From contig NZ_JACCDB010000009.1 of assembly GCF_013432195.1 (NCBI RefSeq), positions 56,091 to 120,090 of the forward strand: a stretch of DNA of 64,000 nt, given 5' to 3'. The DNA is from Tepidicella baoligensis. GTDB taxonomy: Bacteria > Pseudomonadota > Gammaproteobacteria > Burkholderiales > Burkholderiaceae_C. Positions 38,134 to 46,883 of the stretch are shown one piece after another (within the stretch, counting starts at the first letter, position 1; every line of letters begins with the position of its first letter). The notes under the pieces are model-generated. The model did no database searches, was not told the DNA's origin, and saw only the letters and a program-made list of their open reading frames with translations. The translations under genes and the position numbers were made by a program.

Positions 38134-39276
38134 TCAGTTGCCCGTGGGCACCCGGCCTTCGATGCCGCGCACGAAGAAGTTCACGCCGTCTTTCCAGGCG
38201 CGGTCGGCCTGCACGCCCGCCGCCAGCACTTCACGGCCGGTGTTGTCGAAAATCGGGCCCGTGAAGGGCTCGAACGTACCGGCTTTCATGCCGGCCTTGA
38301 TTTCCTCGACCTTGGCCTTGGCTTCGGCGGGCACGAAATCGGCGATCTTGATGAGGTCGTTCAGGTCCTCCTTCACGCCCCAGACGGTGCGCTTGGTTTC
38401 CCAGGTGCCGTTGCGCAGTTCCTCGATCGACTTCACGTAATAGGGCGTCCAATTCACGATGGCCGAAGCCAGGTGGGCGTTGGGCGCGAAAGCGCTCATG
38501 TCGCTGTCCCAGCCGAAGGCGAACTTGCCGTTGCGCTCGGCGGTCTGCAGCACCGCGGTCGAGTCGGTGTTCTGCAGCAGCACGTCGGCCCCTTGGTTGA
38601 TCAGGGCCTGGGCGGCTTCGCTCTCCTTGGGCGGGTCGAACCAGCTGCTCACCCACACCACGCGCACCTTCACGTCGGGCCTCACAGACTGGGCTCCCAG
38701 CGTGAAGGCATTGATGTTGCGCAGCACTTCAGGAATGGGGAAAGAACCGACGAAGCCCAGCGTGCCGGTCTGGGTCATGTGCCCGGCGATCACGCCGGCC
38801 ATGTAGGTGTCCTGGTAGAAGCTGGCGTCGTAGACGCGCATGTTGGGCGCGGTCTTGTAGCCCGTGGCGTGTTCGAATTTCACGTTGGGGAAATCCTCGG
38901 CCACCTTCAGCATGGTTTCCATGTAACCGAAGGAGGTGCCGAAAATGATCTGGTTGCCCTGCTGGGCCAGATCGCGGAACACCCGCTCGGCGTCGGCCCC
39001 GTAAGGCACGCTCTCGACGTAGGTGGTCTGCACCAGATCCCCAAAATGGGCTTGCACACCGCGGCGGCCCAGGTCGTGGGCATAGCTCCAACCGGCGTCA
39101 CCCACCGGGCCGATATAGACCCAGGCGGCCTTGGTGACCTGAGGGGCTTCGGCCCCCGCTGGTGCGGGCGCGGGCGCAGCGGCTTCTTCTTTCTTGCCGC
39201 AGCCGACAAGGGCGACCCCAGCCAGCGCGGCGATCGCGGCCGCCTTGATGAGTGAACGTTTGCTCAGATCGGTCAT
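38134..39276 (-). CDS. BMP family ABC transporter substrate-binding lipoprotein
   Basis: Receptor of a purine/nucleoside ABC importer (BmpA/Med family), 380 residues. The leader MTDLSKRSLIKAAAIAALAG ends at a lipobox (ALVGC, Cys near residue 26), so the protein is membrane-anchored in the periplasm; the KRS residues give it a faint Tat look. The family strand KAAWVYIGPVGDAGWSYAHD is at the start of the mature domain. It is followed by two permeases and one double ATPase upstream in the same cluster, and purine enzymes downstream. Confidence 0.9.
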   Translation of the reverse strand: MTDLSKRSLIKAAAIAALAGVALVGCGKKEEAAAPAPAPAGAEAPQVTKAAWVYIGPVGDAGWSYAHDLGRRGVQAHFGDLVQTTYVESVPYGADAERVFRDLAQQGNQIIFGTSFGYMETMLKVAEDFPNVKFEHATGYKTAPNMRVYDASFYQDTYMAGVIAGHMTQTGTLGFVGSFPIPEVLRNINAFTLGAQSVRPDVKVRVVWVSSWFDPPKESEAAQALINQGADVLLQNTDSTAVLQTAERNGKFAFGWDSDMSAFAPNAHLASAIVNWTPYYVKSIEELRNGTWETKRTVWGVKEDLNDLIKIADFVPAEAKAKVEEIKAGMKAGTFEPFTGPIFDNTGREVLAAGVQADRAWKDGVNFFVRGIEGRVPTGN

Positions 39277-39317
39277 GTTTGCCTCTTGGTTGACAGGTTG
39301 GGGAGAACGGAAAAGGG

Positions 39318-40238
39318 TCAGGCACCGGGATGGAACGGCTTGCCCAGCGAAGCTGGCATGTTAGTACGAATCCACACCGGATTGCGCGAAATCAGCACCA
39401 GCACCACCACCGTGGCGAGGTAGGGCAGCATGCTCAGGAATTCGGCACTGATCTGCACACCACGCCCCTGGAGGTAGAACTGCGCCATCGTCACGGCGCC
39501 GAACAGGTAGGCGCCGAGCAATATGCGTGCCGGCCTCCAGGTGGCGAAGGTGGTCAAGGCCAGGGCGATCCAGCCACGCCCGGCCGTCATGCCCTCGGTC
39601 CACAACGGGGTGTACTGGGTGGAGAGGTAGGCACCAGCGAGTCCACACAGGCTGCCGCCGGCCACCACGGCCAGCCAGCGAATGAAACGCACCGGGTAGC
39701 CCAGCGCATGGGCCGAATCGGGGTTCTCGCCGACACTGCGAAGCACCAACCCGGCGCGGCTGCGGTACAGGAACCAGATCATGCCAGCGGCCAATGCCAG
39801 CCCGACCCAAACCATGCCGTCCAGCCGCGCCATGCCAGGGCCGATCACGGGGATATCGGACCAGATCGAGGGGGCACTGACCATCTTGCTCGAGAGGTTT
39901 TCGCGCGTGTAGGCCACGCCAGCAAACGCCGAAAAACCCACCCCAAACAGCGACAGCGCCAGCCCGGTCGCGTACTGGTTGGTGTTGAGCCAGATCACCA
40001 GCACGCCGAAGATGGCCGCCAGAGCCGCCCCCGCCAGCATGCCGGCCCCCAGGCCCGCCAGGCCGCTGCCGGTATGCACCACCATGGCGAATCCGGCCAG
40101 GGCCGCGCACAGCATCATGCCCTCGGCGCCCAGGTTGACGATGCCCGCCTTCTCGTTGAGCAGCAGGCCCAGCGCTGCGATCGCCAGCACGGTGCCGGCG
40201 TTCAGCGACGTGGCCACATTCAGAAAGAACACTTCCAT
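39318..40238 (-). CDS. Nucleoside/purine ABC transporter permease (NupQ/YufQ-like)
   Basis: A 306-residue permease of the sugar/nucleoside (BPD_transp_2) type with about nine membrane segments. Diagnostic sequence is LGLLLNEKAGIVNLGAEGMM near residue 30 and AVVAGGSLCGLAGAYLSTQY. It pairs with the other permease, which starts 3 bp upstream, to form the channel for the BMP-type importer. Confidence 0.92.
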   Translation of the reverse strand: MEVFFLNVATSLNAGTVLAIAALGLLLNEKAGIVNLGAEGMMLCAALAGFAMVVHTGSGLAGLGAGMLAGAALAAIFGVLVIWLNTNQYATGLALSLFGVGFSAFAGVAYTRENLSSKMVSAPSIWSDIPVIGPGMARLDGMVWVGLALAAGMIWFLYRSRAGLVLRSVGENPDSAHALGYPVRFIRWLAVVAGGSLCGLAGAYLSTQYTPLWTEGMTAGRGWIALALTTFATWRPARILLGAYLFGAVTMAQFYLQGRGVQISAEFLSMLPYLATVVVLVLISRNPVWIRTNMPASLGKPFHPGA

Positions 40239-40241
40239 GCG

Positions 40242-41306
40242 TCAGCCTCCCCGCCGCTTCAACACCACCCGGTAGTGGATCAGCGTGTCGCAGGCGAGCA
40301 GCGCGAACAGCAGCAGCCCCTGGAACACCCCGTTGATGGACTTGGGCAGCCCCAGGCGCGATTGCGCCAGCTCCCCGCCGATGTAGAACATGCTCATGAG
40401 GATCGCAGACAACACGATGCCCACCGGATGCAGGCGCCCCACGAACGCCACGATGATGGCGGCAAAACCGTAGCCGACCGGAATGTGGGGCGTCAGTTGC
40501 CCGATCGGACCGGCTACCTCCAGCGCACCGGCCAGGCCTGCGGCCCCGCCGGACACCAGCAACGCCACCCACAAGGCCTTGCGCGAGGAAAACCCCGCGT
40601 AGCGGGCTGCCGCCGGCGCCAGCCCGCCCACCTGCTGGGCATACCCGGCGTAGGTGCGGAACATGAACAGCCACATCAGCGCCACACCCACCAGGCCGAT
40701 GATCACCCCGATGTTGACCCGCAAGCCATCGAACAGGCGAGGCATCATCGCGGCGCGGTCGAAGCGCGGGGTTTGCGGCATGTTGAATCCCATCGGGTCT
40801 TTCCAGGGGCCGAACACCAGGTAGTTGAGGATCTGGATCGCCACATAGACCAGCATCAGGCTGACCAGGATCTCATTGGCGTTGAAGCGGTCGCGCAGCA
40901 GCGCCGTGACCCCGGCCCACAACATACCCCCGACCACCCCGCCGAGCAGCACGGCCGGCACCAGCCAGATGCCCCAACTGCGGTCGGCCGACAACGCCAC
41001 ACCCGCCGCAAAGATGGCGCCGATCACGAACTGCCCCTCGGCCCCGATGTTCCACACGTTGGAGCGGAAGCACAGCGCCAGCCCGAGCGCGATGATGAGC
41101 AGCGGCGTGGCCTTGAGCGCCAGCTCCGACCAGGCATAGGGGGACTTGATCGGCTCCCAGAAGAAAATCTGCAAGCCCCGCACCGGGTCCTTGCCCAGCA
41201 CGGTGAAAAGGATCACGCCGATCACCACGGTGATGGCCAACGCCAGCAACGGCGAGGCGTAGGTCCACAGTGGCGATGCCTGTGGACGGGGTTCAAGCCG
41301 CAGCAT
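40242..41306 (-). CDS. Nucleoside/purine ABC transporter permease (NupP/YufP-like)
   Basis: A 354-residue permease, BPD_transp_2 family. The region LGLALCFRSNVWNIGAEGQF is the counterpart of the motif in the partner permease; later LRDRFNANEILVSLMLVYVA and SSRKALWVALLVSGGAAGLA are typical. ATG at 41306 overlaps the end of the ATPase gene by 14 bp. Function: transport channel for purine nucleosides or bases. Confidence 0.92.
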   Translation of the reverse strand: MLRLEPRPQASPLWTYASPLLALAITVVIGVILFTVLGKDPVRGLQIFFWEPIKSPYAWSELALKATPLLIIALGLALCFRSNVWNIGAEGQFVIGAIFAAGVALSADRSWGIWLVPAVLLGGVVGGMLWAGVTALLRDRFNANEILVSLMLVYVAIQILNYLVFGPWKDPMGFNMPQTPRFDRAAMMPRLFDGLRVNIGVIIGLVGVALMWLFMFRTYAGYAQQVGGLAPAAARYAGFSSRKALWVALLVSGGAAGLAGALEVAGPIGQLTPHIPVGYGFAAIIVAFVGRLHPVGIVLSAILMSMFYIGGELAQSRLGLPKSINGVFQGLLLFALLACDTLIHYRVVLKRRGG

Positions 41307-42837
41307 GGGCCACCTCCGGTTGGGGCGCCTCCCACAGCCCCGACATCCATTCCCCGACCCGCTCCACCGTCGCCTCGGACCGCGGCACCGAAGGCGACAG
41401 GCGCCCCTTGGCAATCACATACAGGCGGTCGGAGATCTCGAACAGTTCCTCCAGCTCCTCGCTGACCACCAGCACCGCGCAACCGGCGTCGCGCAAGGCC
41501 AGGATTTCGCTGCGGATCTGCGCCGCGGCCCCCACGTCCACACCCCAGGTGGGCTGACTGACGATGAGCACGGTGGGTCTGGCCTCGATTTCGCGGCCCA
41601 CGATGAACTTCTGCAGGTTGCCCCCCGACAGCGACCGGGCCACCGCCCCCGGGCCGTTGGCCTTGACCTTGAAGCGCGCAATGATCGCTGCGGCCTGCTG
41701 CTCCAGCTTGCCCAGCTTGATCCAGCCCAGGGGGCCAATGGCGTCGCGCCGCGTCAGCAGCAGGTTCTGGGCCAGGCTGAGCGTGGGTACGGCCCCTCGG
41801 CCCAGCCGCTCTTCCGGCACGAAATGCAGCCCACGCTTGCGCCGCCCTCCAGGCCCCTGGCGGGACACATCGGCCCCCGCCAGACGGATGCTGCCCACAG
41901 GCGCGCGCGGGTTTTCTCCCGACAGGCAGGCCAGCAACTCCGCCTGCCCGTTGCCCGACACGCCGGCAATACCGACCACCTCGCCGGCACGCACCTCCAG
42001 GCTGATGCCTCGAAGCTCCGTGCCAAAGGGATCGTCGCTGCGCAGGTTCAGGCCTTGCACGGCCAGCATGACGTCGCCTGCCTGCTGGGGCCGGTGCGCC
42101 AGCTTCGGGGGTTCGGCTCCGATCATCAGCCGGCTGAGCGAGGCATTGCTTTCTTGCCTTGGATCGCACACACCCATGACCTTGCCCCCGCGCATCACGG
42201 TGCAGGTATCGCACAACTCGCGGATCTCGTGCAGCTTGTGGCTGATGTAAAGAATGCTGCACCCTTCCTCGGCGAGCTGGCGCAGCACCACGAACAGCTT
42301 CTCCACTGCCTGAGGCGTGAGCACCGAAGTGGGCTCGTCGAGGATCAGCAATTGTGGGCTGGCCAGCAAGGCGCGGATGATCTCGACGCGCTGCATCTCA
42401 CCGACGCTGAGGGAGTGCACCGGACGCTCGGGATCGACGTCAAGCCCGTACTCGCGCGCTTTCAGCCCTATGCTCTCGCTGACCTCGCGCAGACTCAACG
42501 ACTGGTCCAGCCCCAGCCACACGTTTTCCGCCACGGTGAGGGTGTCGAACAGGCTGAAATGCTGGAACACCATGGCAATGCCCAGGGCACGCGCTTCCTG
42601 GGGGTTGCGGATGTGCACGGCCTTGCCGTTGAAGAGCATGGCCCCGTCGTCGGGCTTGACGGAGCCGTAGATGATTTTCATGAGCGTGGACTTACCGGCC
42701 CCGTTCTCGCCCAGCACGGCGTGGATGCTGCCGGGCGCCACGGTGAGCGAAACGTCGTCGTTGGCCACCACACCCGGGTAGCGCTTGGTGATACGGGTGA
42801 GTTGTAGCCGGGGTGGGTGGTGCGTGGGAGGGGTCAT
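41293..42837 (-). CDS. Nucleoside/purine ABC transporter ATP-binding protein (double ATPase, NupO/YufO-like)
   Basis: A 514-residue protein with two ABC domains. The first has an intact Walker A (GENGAGKSTLMK), signature LSVGEMQRVEIIRALL and Walker B LLILDEPTSVL. The second has a degenerate Walker A (GVSGNGQAELLA) but a good signature (SLSGGNLQKFIVGREI), as is usual in this RbsA-like family. ATG at 42837 (MTPPTHHPPRLQLTRITKRY) is preferred; an ATG at 42885 is also in frame. First gene of the importer cluster, divergent from xdhA. Confidence 0.92.
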   Translation of the reverse strand: MTPPTHHPPRLQLTRITKRYPGVVANDDVSLTVAPGSIHAVLGENGAGKSTLMKIIYGSVKPDDGAMLFNGKAVHIRNPQEARALGIAMVFQHFSLFDTLTVAENVWLGLDQSLSLREVSESIGLKAREYGLDVDPERPVHSLSVGEMQRVEIIRALLASPQLLILDEPTSVLTPQAVEKLFVVLRQLAEEGCSILYISHKLHEIRELCDTCTVMRGGKVMGVCDPRQESNASLSRLMIGAEPPKLAHRPQQAGDVMLAVQGLNLRSDDPFGTELRGISLEVRAGEVVGIAGVSGNGQAELLACLSGENPRAPVGSIRLAGADVSRQGPGGRRKRGLHFVPEERLGRGAVPTLSLAQNLLLTRRDAIGPLGWIKLGKLEQQAAAIIARFKVKANGPGAVARSLSGGNLQKFIVGREIEARPTVLIVSQPTWGVDVGAAAQIRSEILALRDAGCAVLVVSEELEELFEISDRLYVIAKGRLSPSVPRSEATVERVGEWMSGLWEAPQPEVAHAAA

Positions 42838-42878
42838 GCAACGGTGGGCTTTTTGAATCTTGTCGAAACGCTGCCGGT

Positions 42879-42904
42879 CTTTCATACCACTTCCCGCATG
42901 AAAG
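42879..42904. promoter_or_regulatory. Inverted repeat in the xdhA/ABC-importer divergent promoter region
   Basis: CTTTCAT (42879-42885) and ATGAAAG (42898-42904) form a 7-bp inverted repeat 12 bp apart in the 120-bp region between the divergent transporter and xdhAB genes. It could be the operator of a purine-responsive regulator acting on both; no regulator gene is adjacent, and the repeat is short enough to be chance. Confidence 0.3.
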
Positions 42905-42957
42905 GCATACCATGACGAATATGTTGCTGTCTCAAGAAAAACGCTAACCTGTTGCGC

Positions 42958-44520
42958 ATGAAGACCTCTGTCCCGACCGCTGCGGCCGAAAGCACTCTGC
43001 AATTCGTCAGGCGCGGCACCGTGGTGTCGCTCCCGAATGTATCACCCACTCGCACCCTCTTGCAGGTGTTGCGCGAAGACCTCGGCCTGACCGGCACCAA
43101 GGAAGGCTGCAACGAAGGCGATTGCGGGGCCTGCACCGTGGTACTGGCCGAACGCGAAGGCCGGGGCCTGCGTTACCGCGCCGTCAACAGCTGCATCCGC
43201 ATGGCCCATTCGGTGCACGGCCAGGCGGTCTGGACGGCGGAAGACCTCAACGCCGATCCGCTGATCGACCTTCAGGGCGCTCCCCTGCATCCGGCGCAGC
43301 AGGCCATGGTGGACAACCACGGCTCCCAGTGCGGCTTTTGCACACCGGGTTTCGTCATGAGCCTCTTCGGCCTGTACCAGAACCGGGTTCGGGCTGGCGA
43401 AACCATCACACGCGAGGTGGCGCAGGCCGACCTGTCGGGTAACCTCTGCCGCTGCACGGGCTACCGCCCCATCCTCGACGCCGCCCAACGCATGGCCGGT
43501 CTGCCTGCGGCCAAGGTTCAGGAACGGGCCGTGCGCCGCTTGCTGGACCAGATACCCCCACCGGCCACACGATCGGGCCACTACATGGCTCCCGACACCC
43601 TGGAAGCTTTGCTGCGGGCCCGTCGCGAACACCCTCATGCCCAGATCGTGGCCGGCTGCACCGACGTGGGCCTGTGGGTCAACAAAGGGCATCGGCAGTT
43701 CGGGCAGGTGCTGGACGTGACCCAGGCCGCCGAGTTGCGCCGCATCGAACGCTACCCCTACCACATCGCCATCGGGGCCGGGGTGCGCCTGTCCGACGCT
43801 TACGCCGCTCTGGTGAAAGACCGCCCCGCCCTGGCCACGTTCGCCGAGCGCTTCGCCGGTCTGCCGGTGCGCCAGTCCGGTACCTTGGTGGGCAACGTGG
43901 CCAACGGCTCCCCGATCGGCGACTCCATGCCGCTGCTGATCGCCTTGGGCGCCAGTGTGGTGTTGATGCGCTGGAGCGGCCAAGGGGCGCGGGGCCGCAT
44001 CGCCCACCGCGAACTGGCCCTGGAGGACTTTTACACCGGCTACCACCAGAACCAACTCGCCCCCGACGAGATCGTGGCCTGGGTCAAGGTGCCCAAGGCG
44101 CGTCGCGCCTACACCCCTGAGCAACACAGCGGCGAGTGGACGAGGGTGTACAAGGTCTCGAAACGCTTCGACGACGACATCTCCGCCGTGTGCCTGGCCA
44201 TGAGCCTGCAGATCGAGCGCGGGCGAGTGGTGCAGGCGCGCTTGGGGGCTGGCGGTGTGGCGGCCACGCCCGCCCGGGCCTGGCAGACCGAAGCGGCCTT
44301 GAACGGTCAGCCCTGGCAGGCTGAAACGGTGCGCGCCGCCATACGCACCCTCAGCCACGAATTCGCCCCCATTTCCGACATGCGCGCCAGCGCCGACTAC
44401 CGCCGCACCGTGCTGGGCAACCTGTTGTGGCGCGGCTGGCTCGAAAGCCAGTCCTCCTCGGTCTGGCCCCTCACCCTGGAGCATCCATTTCCCTATCCCA
44501 CTGGGGAGGCACAGCCATGA
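42958..44520 (+). CDS. xdhA: Xanthine dehydrogenase small subunit
   Basis: Iron-sulfur/FAD subunit of bacterial xanthine dehydrogenase, 520 residues. N-terminal plant-type [2Fe-2S] domain has GCNEGDCGACTVVL; the second [2Fe-2S] domain has CGFCTPGF and CRCTGYRP; the FAD domain begins about residue 200 (AQIVAGCTDVGLWVNKG; GNVANGSPIGDSMP) and ends with the CO-dehydrogenase flavoprotein C-terminal domain. Converts hypoxanthine to xanthine to urate with NAD. ATG at 42958 chosen; TTG at 42952 possible. Overlaps xdhB by four bases. Confidence 0.95.
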   Translation: MKTSVPTAAAESTLQFVRRGTVVSLPNVSPTRTLLQVLREDLGLTGTKEGCNEGDCGACTVVLAEREGRGLRYRAVNSCIRMAHSVHGQAVWTAEDLNADPLIDLQGAPLHPAQQAMVDNHGSQCGFCTPGFVMSLFGLYQNRVRAGETITREVAQADLSGNLCRCTGYRPILDAAQRMAGLPAAKVQERAVRRLLDQIPPPATRSGHYMAPDTLEALLRARREHPHAQIVAGCTDVGLWVNKGHRQFGQVLDVTQAAELRRIERYPYHIAIGAGVRLSDAYAALVKDRPALATFAERFAGLPVRQSGTLVGNVANGSPIGDSMPLLIALGASVVLMRWSGQGARGRIAHRELALEDFYTGYHQNQLAPDEIVAWVKVPKARRAYTPEQHSGEWTRVYKVSKRFDDDISAVCLAMSLQIERGRVVQARLGAGGVAATPARAWQTEAALNGQPWQAETVRAAIRTLSHEFAPISDMRASADYRRTVLGNLLWRGWLESQSSSVWPLTLEHPFPYPTGEAQP

Positions 44521-46829
44521 GCGCCACCGCCTGCGGCACCTCACTGCCCCACGAAAGCGCCATCGCGCAAATCACCGGCCGCGCCACCTACGTGGACGAC
44601 ATGCCTGAACTGCAAGGCACGCTGTATGCCGCCCCCATCCTCTCGCCGGTGGCGCATGGCCGCCTGCGCGGGGTGGACGCCCGGACCGCCTTGACCCTGC
44701 CCGGCGTGCGCGACGTGGTGCTCGCCCGCGACATTCCCGGCGACCCCATTCTCGCCGCCTTCGCGCACGACGAACCGGTGTTCGCGCTCGACACCGTGCA
44801 GCACGTCGGCCAGGTCATAGGCCTGGTACTGGCCGACGACGTGATGACCGCGCGACGCGCCGCGCGGCGCGTCGCGCTCGACATCGAAGCCCTGCCCGCC
44901 GTGCTCACCGCGCGCGAGGCACACGCCCGCCAGAGCTACGTGCTCCCTCCCGTACACGTGACGCGCGGCGACGCGGCCCGCGCCTTGAAGCAGGCGCCGC
45001 ACACCCTGAGCGGATCGTTCGAAGTGGGGGGTCAGGAGCACTTCTACCTGGAAGGGCAGATCGCCTACGCGGTGCCGCACGAGCAGCAGCAATGGGTGAT
45101 TTACAGCAGCACCCAGCATCCGGGCGAGGTGCAGCACTGGGTGGCCCATGCGCTGGGCCTGCACAACCACCGCGTGCGCGTGGAATGCCGGCGCATGGGC
45201 GGCGGCTTCGGCGGCAAGGAAACCCAAGCCGGTCACTTGGCCGTCTGGGCGGCCATCGCGGCCCACAAGACAGGGCGCCCCGTCAAGCTGCGGCTCGACC
45301 GTGACGACGACTTCCTCATCACCGGCAAACGCCACCCCTTTGCCTACGACTACACCGTGGGCTTCGACAGCGAAGGCCGCCTGCTGGGGTTGGACCTGAC
45401 GCTGCTGGCCAACTGCGGCTTTTCGGCCGACCTGTCGGGCCCCGTGGCCGATCGCGCCGTCTTCCACTGCGACAACGCCTACTTCCTGGAACACGTGGCC
45501 ATCCACAGCTTCCGCTGCCGAACCAACCTGCAGAGTTTCACGGCATTCCGGGGCTTCGGGGGACCACAGGGTGTCATCGCCATCGAAACCATACTCGGCG
45601 ACATCGCCCGCCACCTGGGGCTGGACCCGCTGGCCGTTCGCCTGCGCAACCTGTACAGCCATGCCCCCGGCAGCCCCGGACTCACCGCCAGCGGCAAGCG
45701 CGACACCACGCACTACCAGATGCAGGTGGAAGACAACATCCTGGAGCCGCTGATCACCCGCCTGGCCCACACCAGCCGCTACCAGCAACGCCGCCACGAG
45801 ATCGCTGCCTGGAACGTGGACAGCCCCGTGATCAAGCGCGGGCTGGCGCTCACGCCGGTGAAGTTTGGCATCAGCTTCACGGCCACGCTGTTCAATCAGG
45901 CCGGCGCGCTGGTGCACGTCTACACCGACGGCAGCGTGATGGTGAACCACGGCGGCACCGAGATGGGCCAGGGCCTGCACACCAAGGTGGCTCAGATCGT
46001 GGCCGACGAGCTGGGCGTGCCCTTCGAACGGGTGCTGGTGTCCGCCAGCGATACCGCCCGGGTGCCCAACGCGAGCGCCACCGCCGCTTCCAGCGGTACC
46101 GACCTCAACGGCCGCGCGGCGCAGTTTGCGGCGCGCAACGTGCGGCACAATCTGGCCGCCTTCGTCTGCGGGCTGGACGGCTGCGGCGCGGGCGAGGTGG
46201 AATTCCGCCACGGCCAGGTCATCACCCCCCAGGCGACGCGCGACTTCACCGAGATGGTGGGCATGGCCTACGCCAACCGCATCCAGCTGTGGAGCGACGG
46301 CTTTTACCGCACGCCCAAAATCCATTACGACAAGACCACCCTCACCGGGCGGCCCTTCTACTACTTTGCCTACGGCGCTGCGTGCGCCGAGGTGGCCATC
46401 GACACCCTCACCGGCGAAACCCGCGTGCTGGCGGTGGACATCCTGCACGACGTGGGGCACAGCATCAACCCGGCCATCGACATCGGACAGATCGAGGGCG
46501 GTTTCGTGCAGGGCATGGGCTGGCTGACGACCGAAGAGCTGGTGTGGAACGCTCAAGGTCAACTGACCACCCACGCGCCCAGCACCTACAAAATCCCCGC
46601 CACCGGCGACATTCCCGCCCGCCTGAAGGTGGATTTGTGGCCGGAACCGAACCGCGAGGACAACGTGTTCGGCAGCAAGGCGGTGGGCGAGCCGCCGTTC
46701 ATGCTGGCCATCAGCGTGTGGGAGGCCATCCGTGACGCGGTGGCGCAGGCACGAGGAGACGGCGAGCCAGTACAGATGGATGCACCGGCCACACCGGAAC
46801 GGGTGCTGCGGGCCTTGTCGGCGGACTGA
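44517..46829 (+). CDS. xdhB: Xanthine dehydrogenase molybdenum-binding subunit
   Basis: Large molybdopterin subunit that hydroxylates hypoxanthine and xanthine, 770 residues. Motifs: GGGFGGKETQAGHLA for cofactor binding, FRGFGGPQGVIAIE with the substrate-binding Arg, and VGEPPFMLAISVWEAIRDA with the catalytic Glu near the C-terminus. The ATG at 44517 overlaps the xdhA stop (ATGA) and follows GGGGAGGC. The maturation gene xdhC, usually third in the operon, is not downstream; acs is there on the opposite strand instead. Confidence 0.95.
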   Translation: MSATACGTSLPHESAIAQITGRATYVDDMPELQGTLYAAPILSPVAHGRLRGVDARTALTLPGVRDVVLARDIPGDPILAAFAHDEPVFALDTVQHVGQVIGLVLADDVMTARRAARRVALDIEALPAVLTAREAHARQSYVLPPVHVTRGDAARALKQAPHTLSGSFEVGGQEHFYLEGQIAYAVPHEQQQWVIYSSTQHPGEVQHWVAHALGLHNHRVRVECRRMGGGFGGKETQAGHLAVWAAIAAHKTGRPVKLRLDRDDDFLITGKRHPFAYDYTVGFDSEGRLLGLDLTLLANCGFSADLSGPVADRAVFHCDNAYFLEHVAIHSFRCRTNLQSFTAFRGFGGPQGVIAIETILGDIARHLGLDPLAVRLRNLYSHAPGSPGLTASGKRDTTHYQMQVEDNILEPLITRLAHTSRYQQRRHEIAAWNVDSPVIKRGLALTPVKFGISFTATLFNQAGALVHVYTDGSVMVNHGGTEMGQGLHTKVAQIVADELGVPFERVLVSASDTARVPNASATAASSGTDLNGRAAQFAARNVRHNLAAFVCGLDGCGAGEVEFRHGQVITPQATRDFTEMVGMAYANRIQLWSDGFYRTPKIHYDKTTLTGRPFYYFAYGAACAEVAIDTLTGETRVLAVDILHDVGHSINPAIDIGQIEGGFVQGMGWLTTEELVWNAQGQLTTHAPSTYKIPATGDIPARLKVDLWPEPNREDNVFGSKAVGEPPFMLAISVWEAIRDAVAQARGDGEPVQMDAPATPERVLRALSAD

Positions 46830-46843
46830 AACACCGCCTCCGC

Positions 46844-46864
46844 CCCCTGGAGTGCCTCCAGGGG
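46844..46864. terminator. Bidirectional terminator hairpin between xdhB and acs
   Basis: A perfect 9-bp stem CCCCTGGAG/CTCCAGGGG (46844-46852 and 46856-46864) with a 3-nt loop lies between the convergent xdhB and acs stops. There is no clear T-run on either strand. Confidence 0.55.
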
Positions 46865-46883
46865 ACGAGGCGCATCCCTGCCG

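Noticed and set aside
39330..41465. A plus-strand open frame of about 710 codons opposite the ABC permeases
   Set aside because: No recognisable domain and fully antisense to two permeases with intact motifs.
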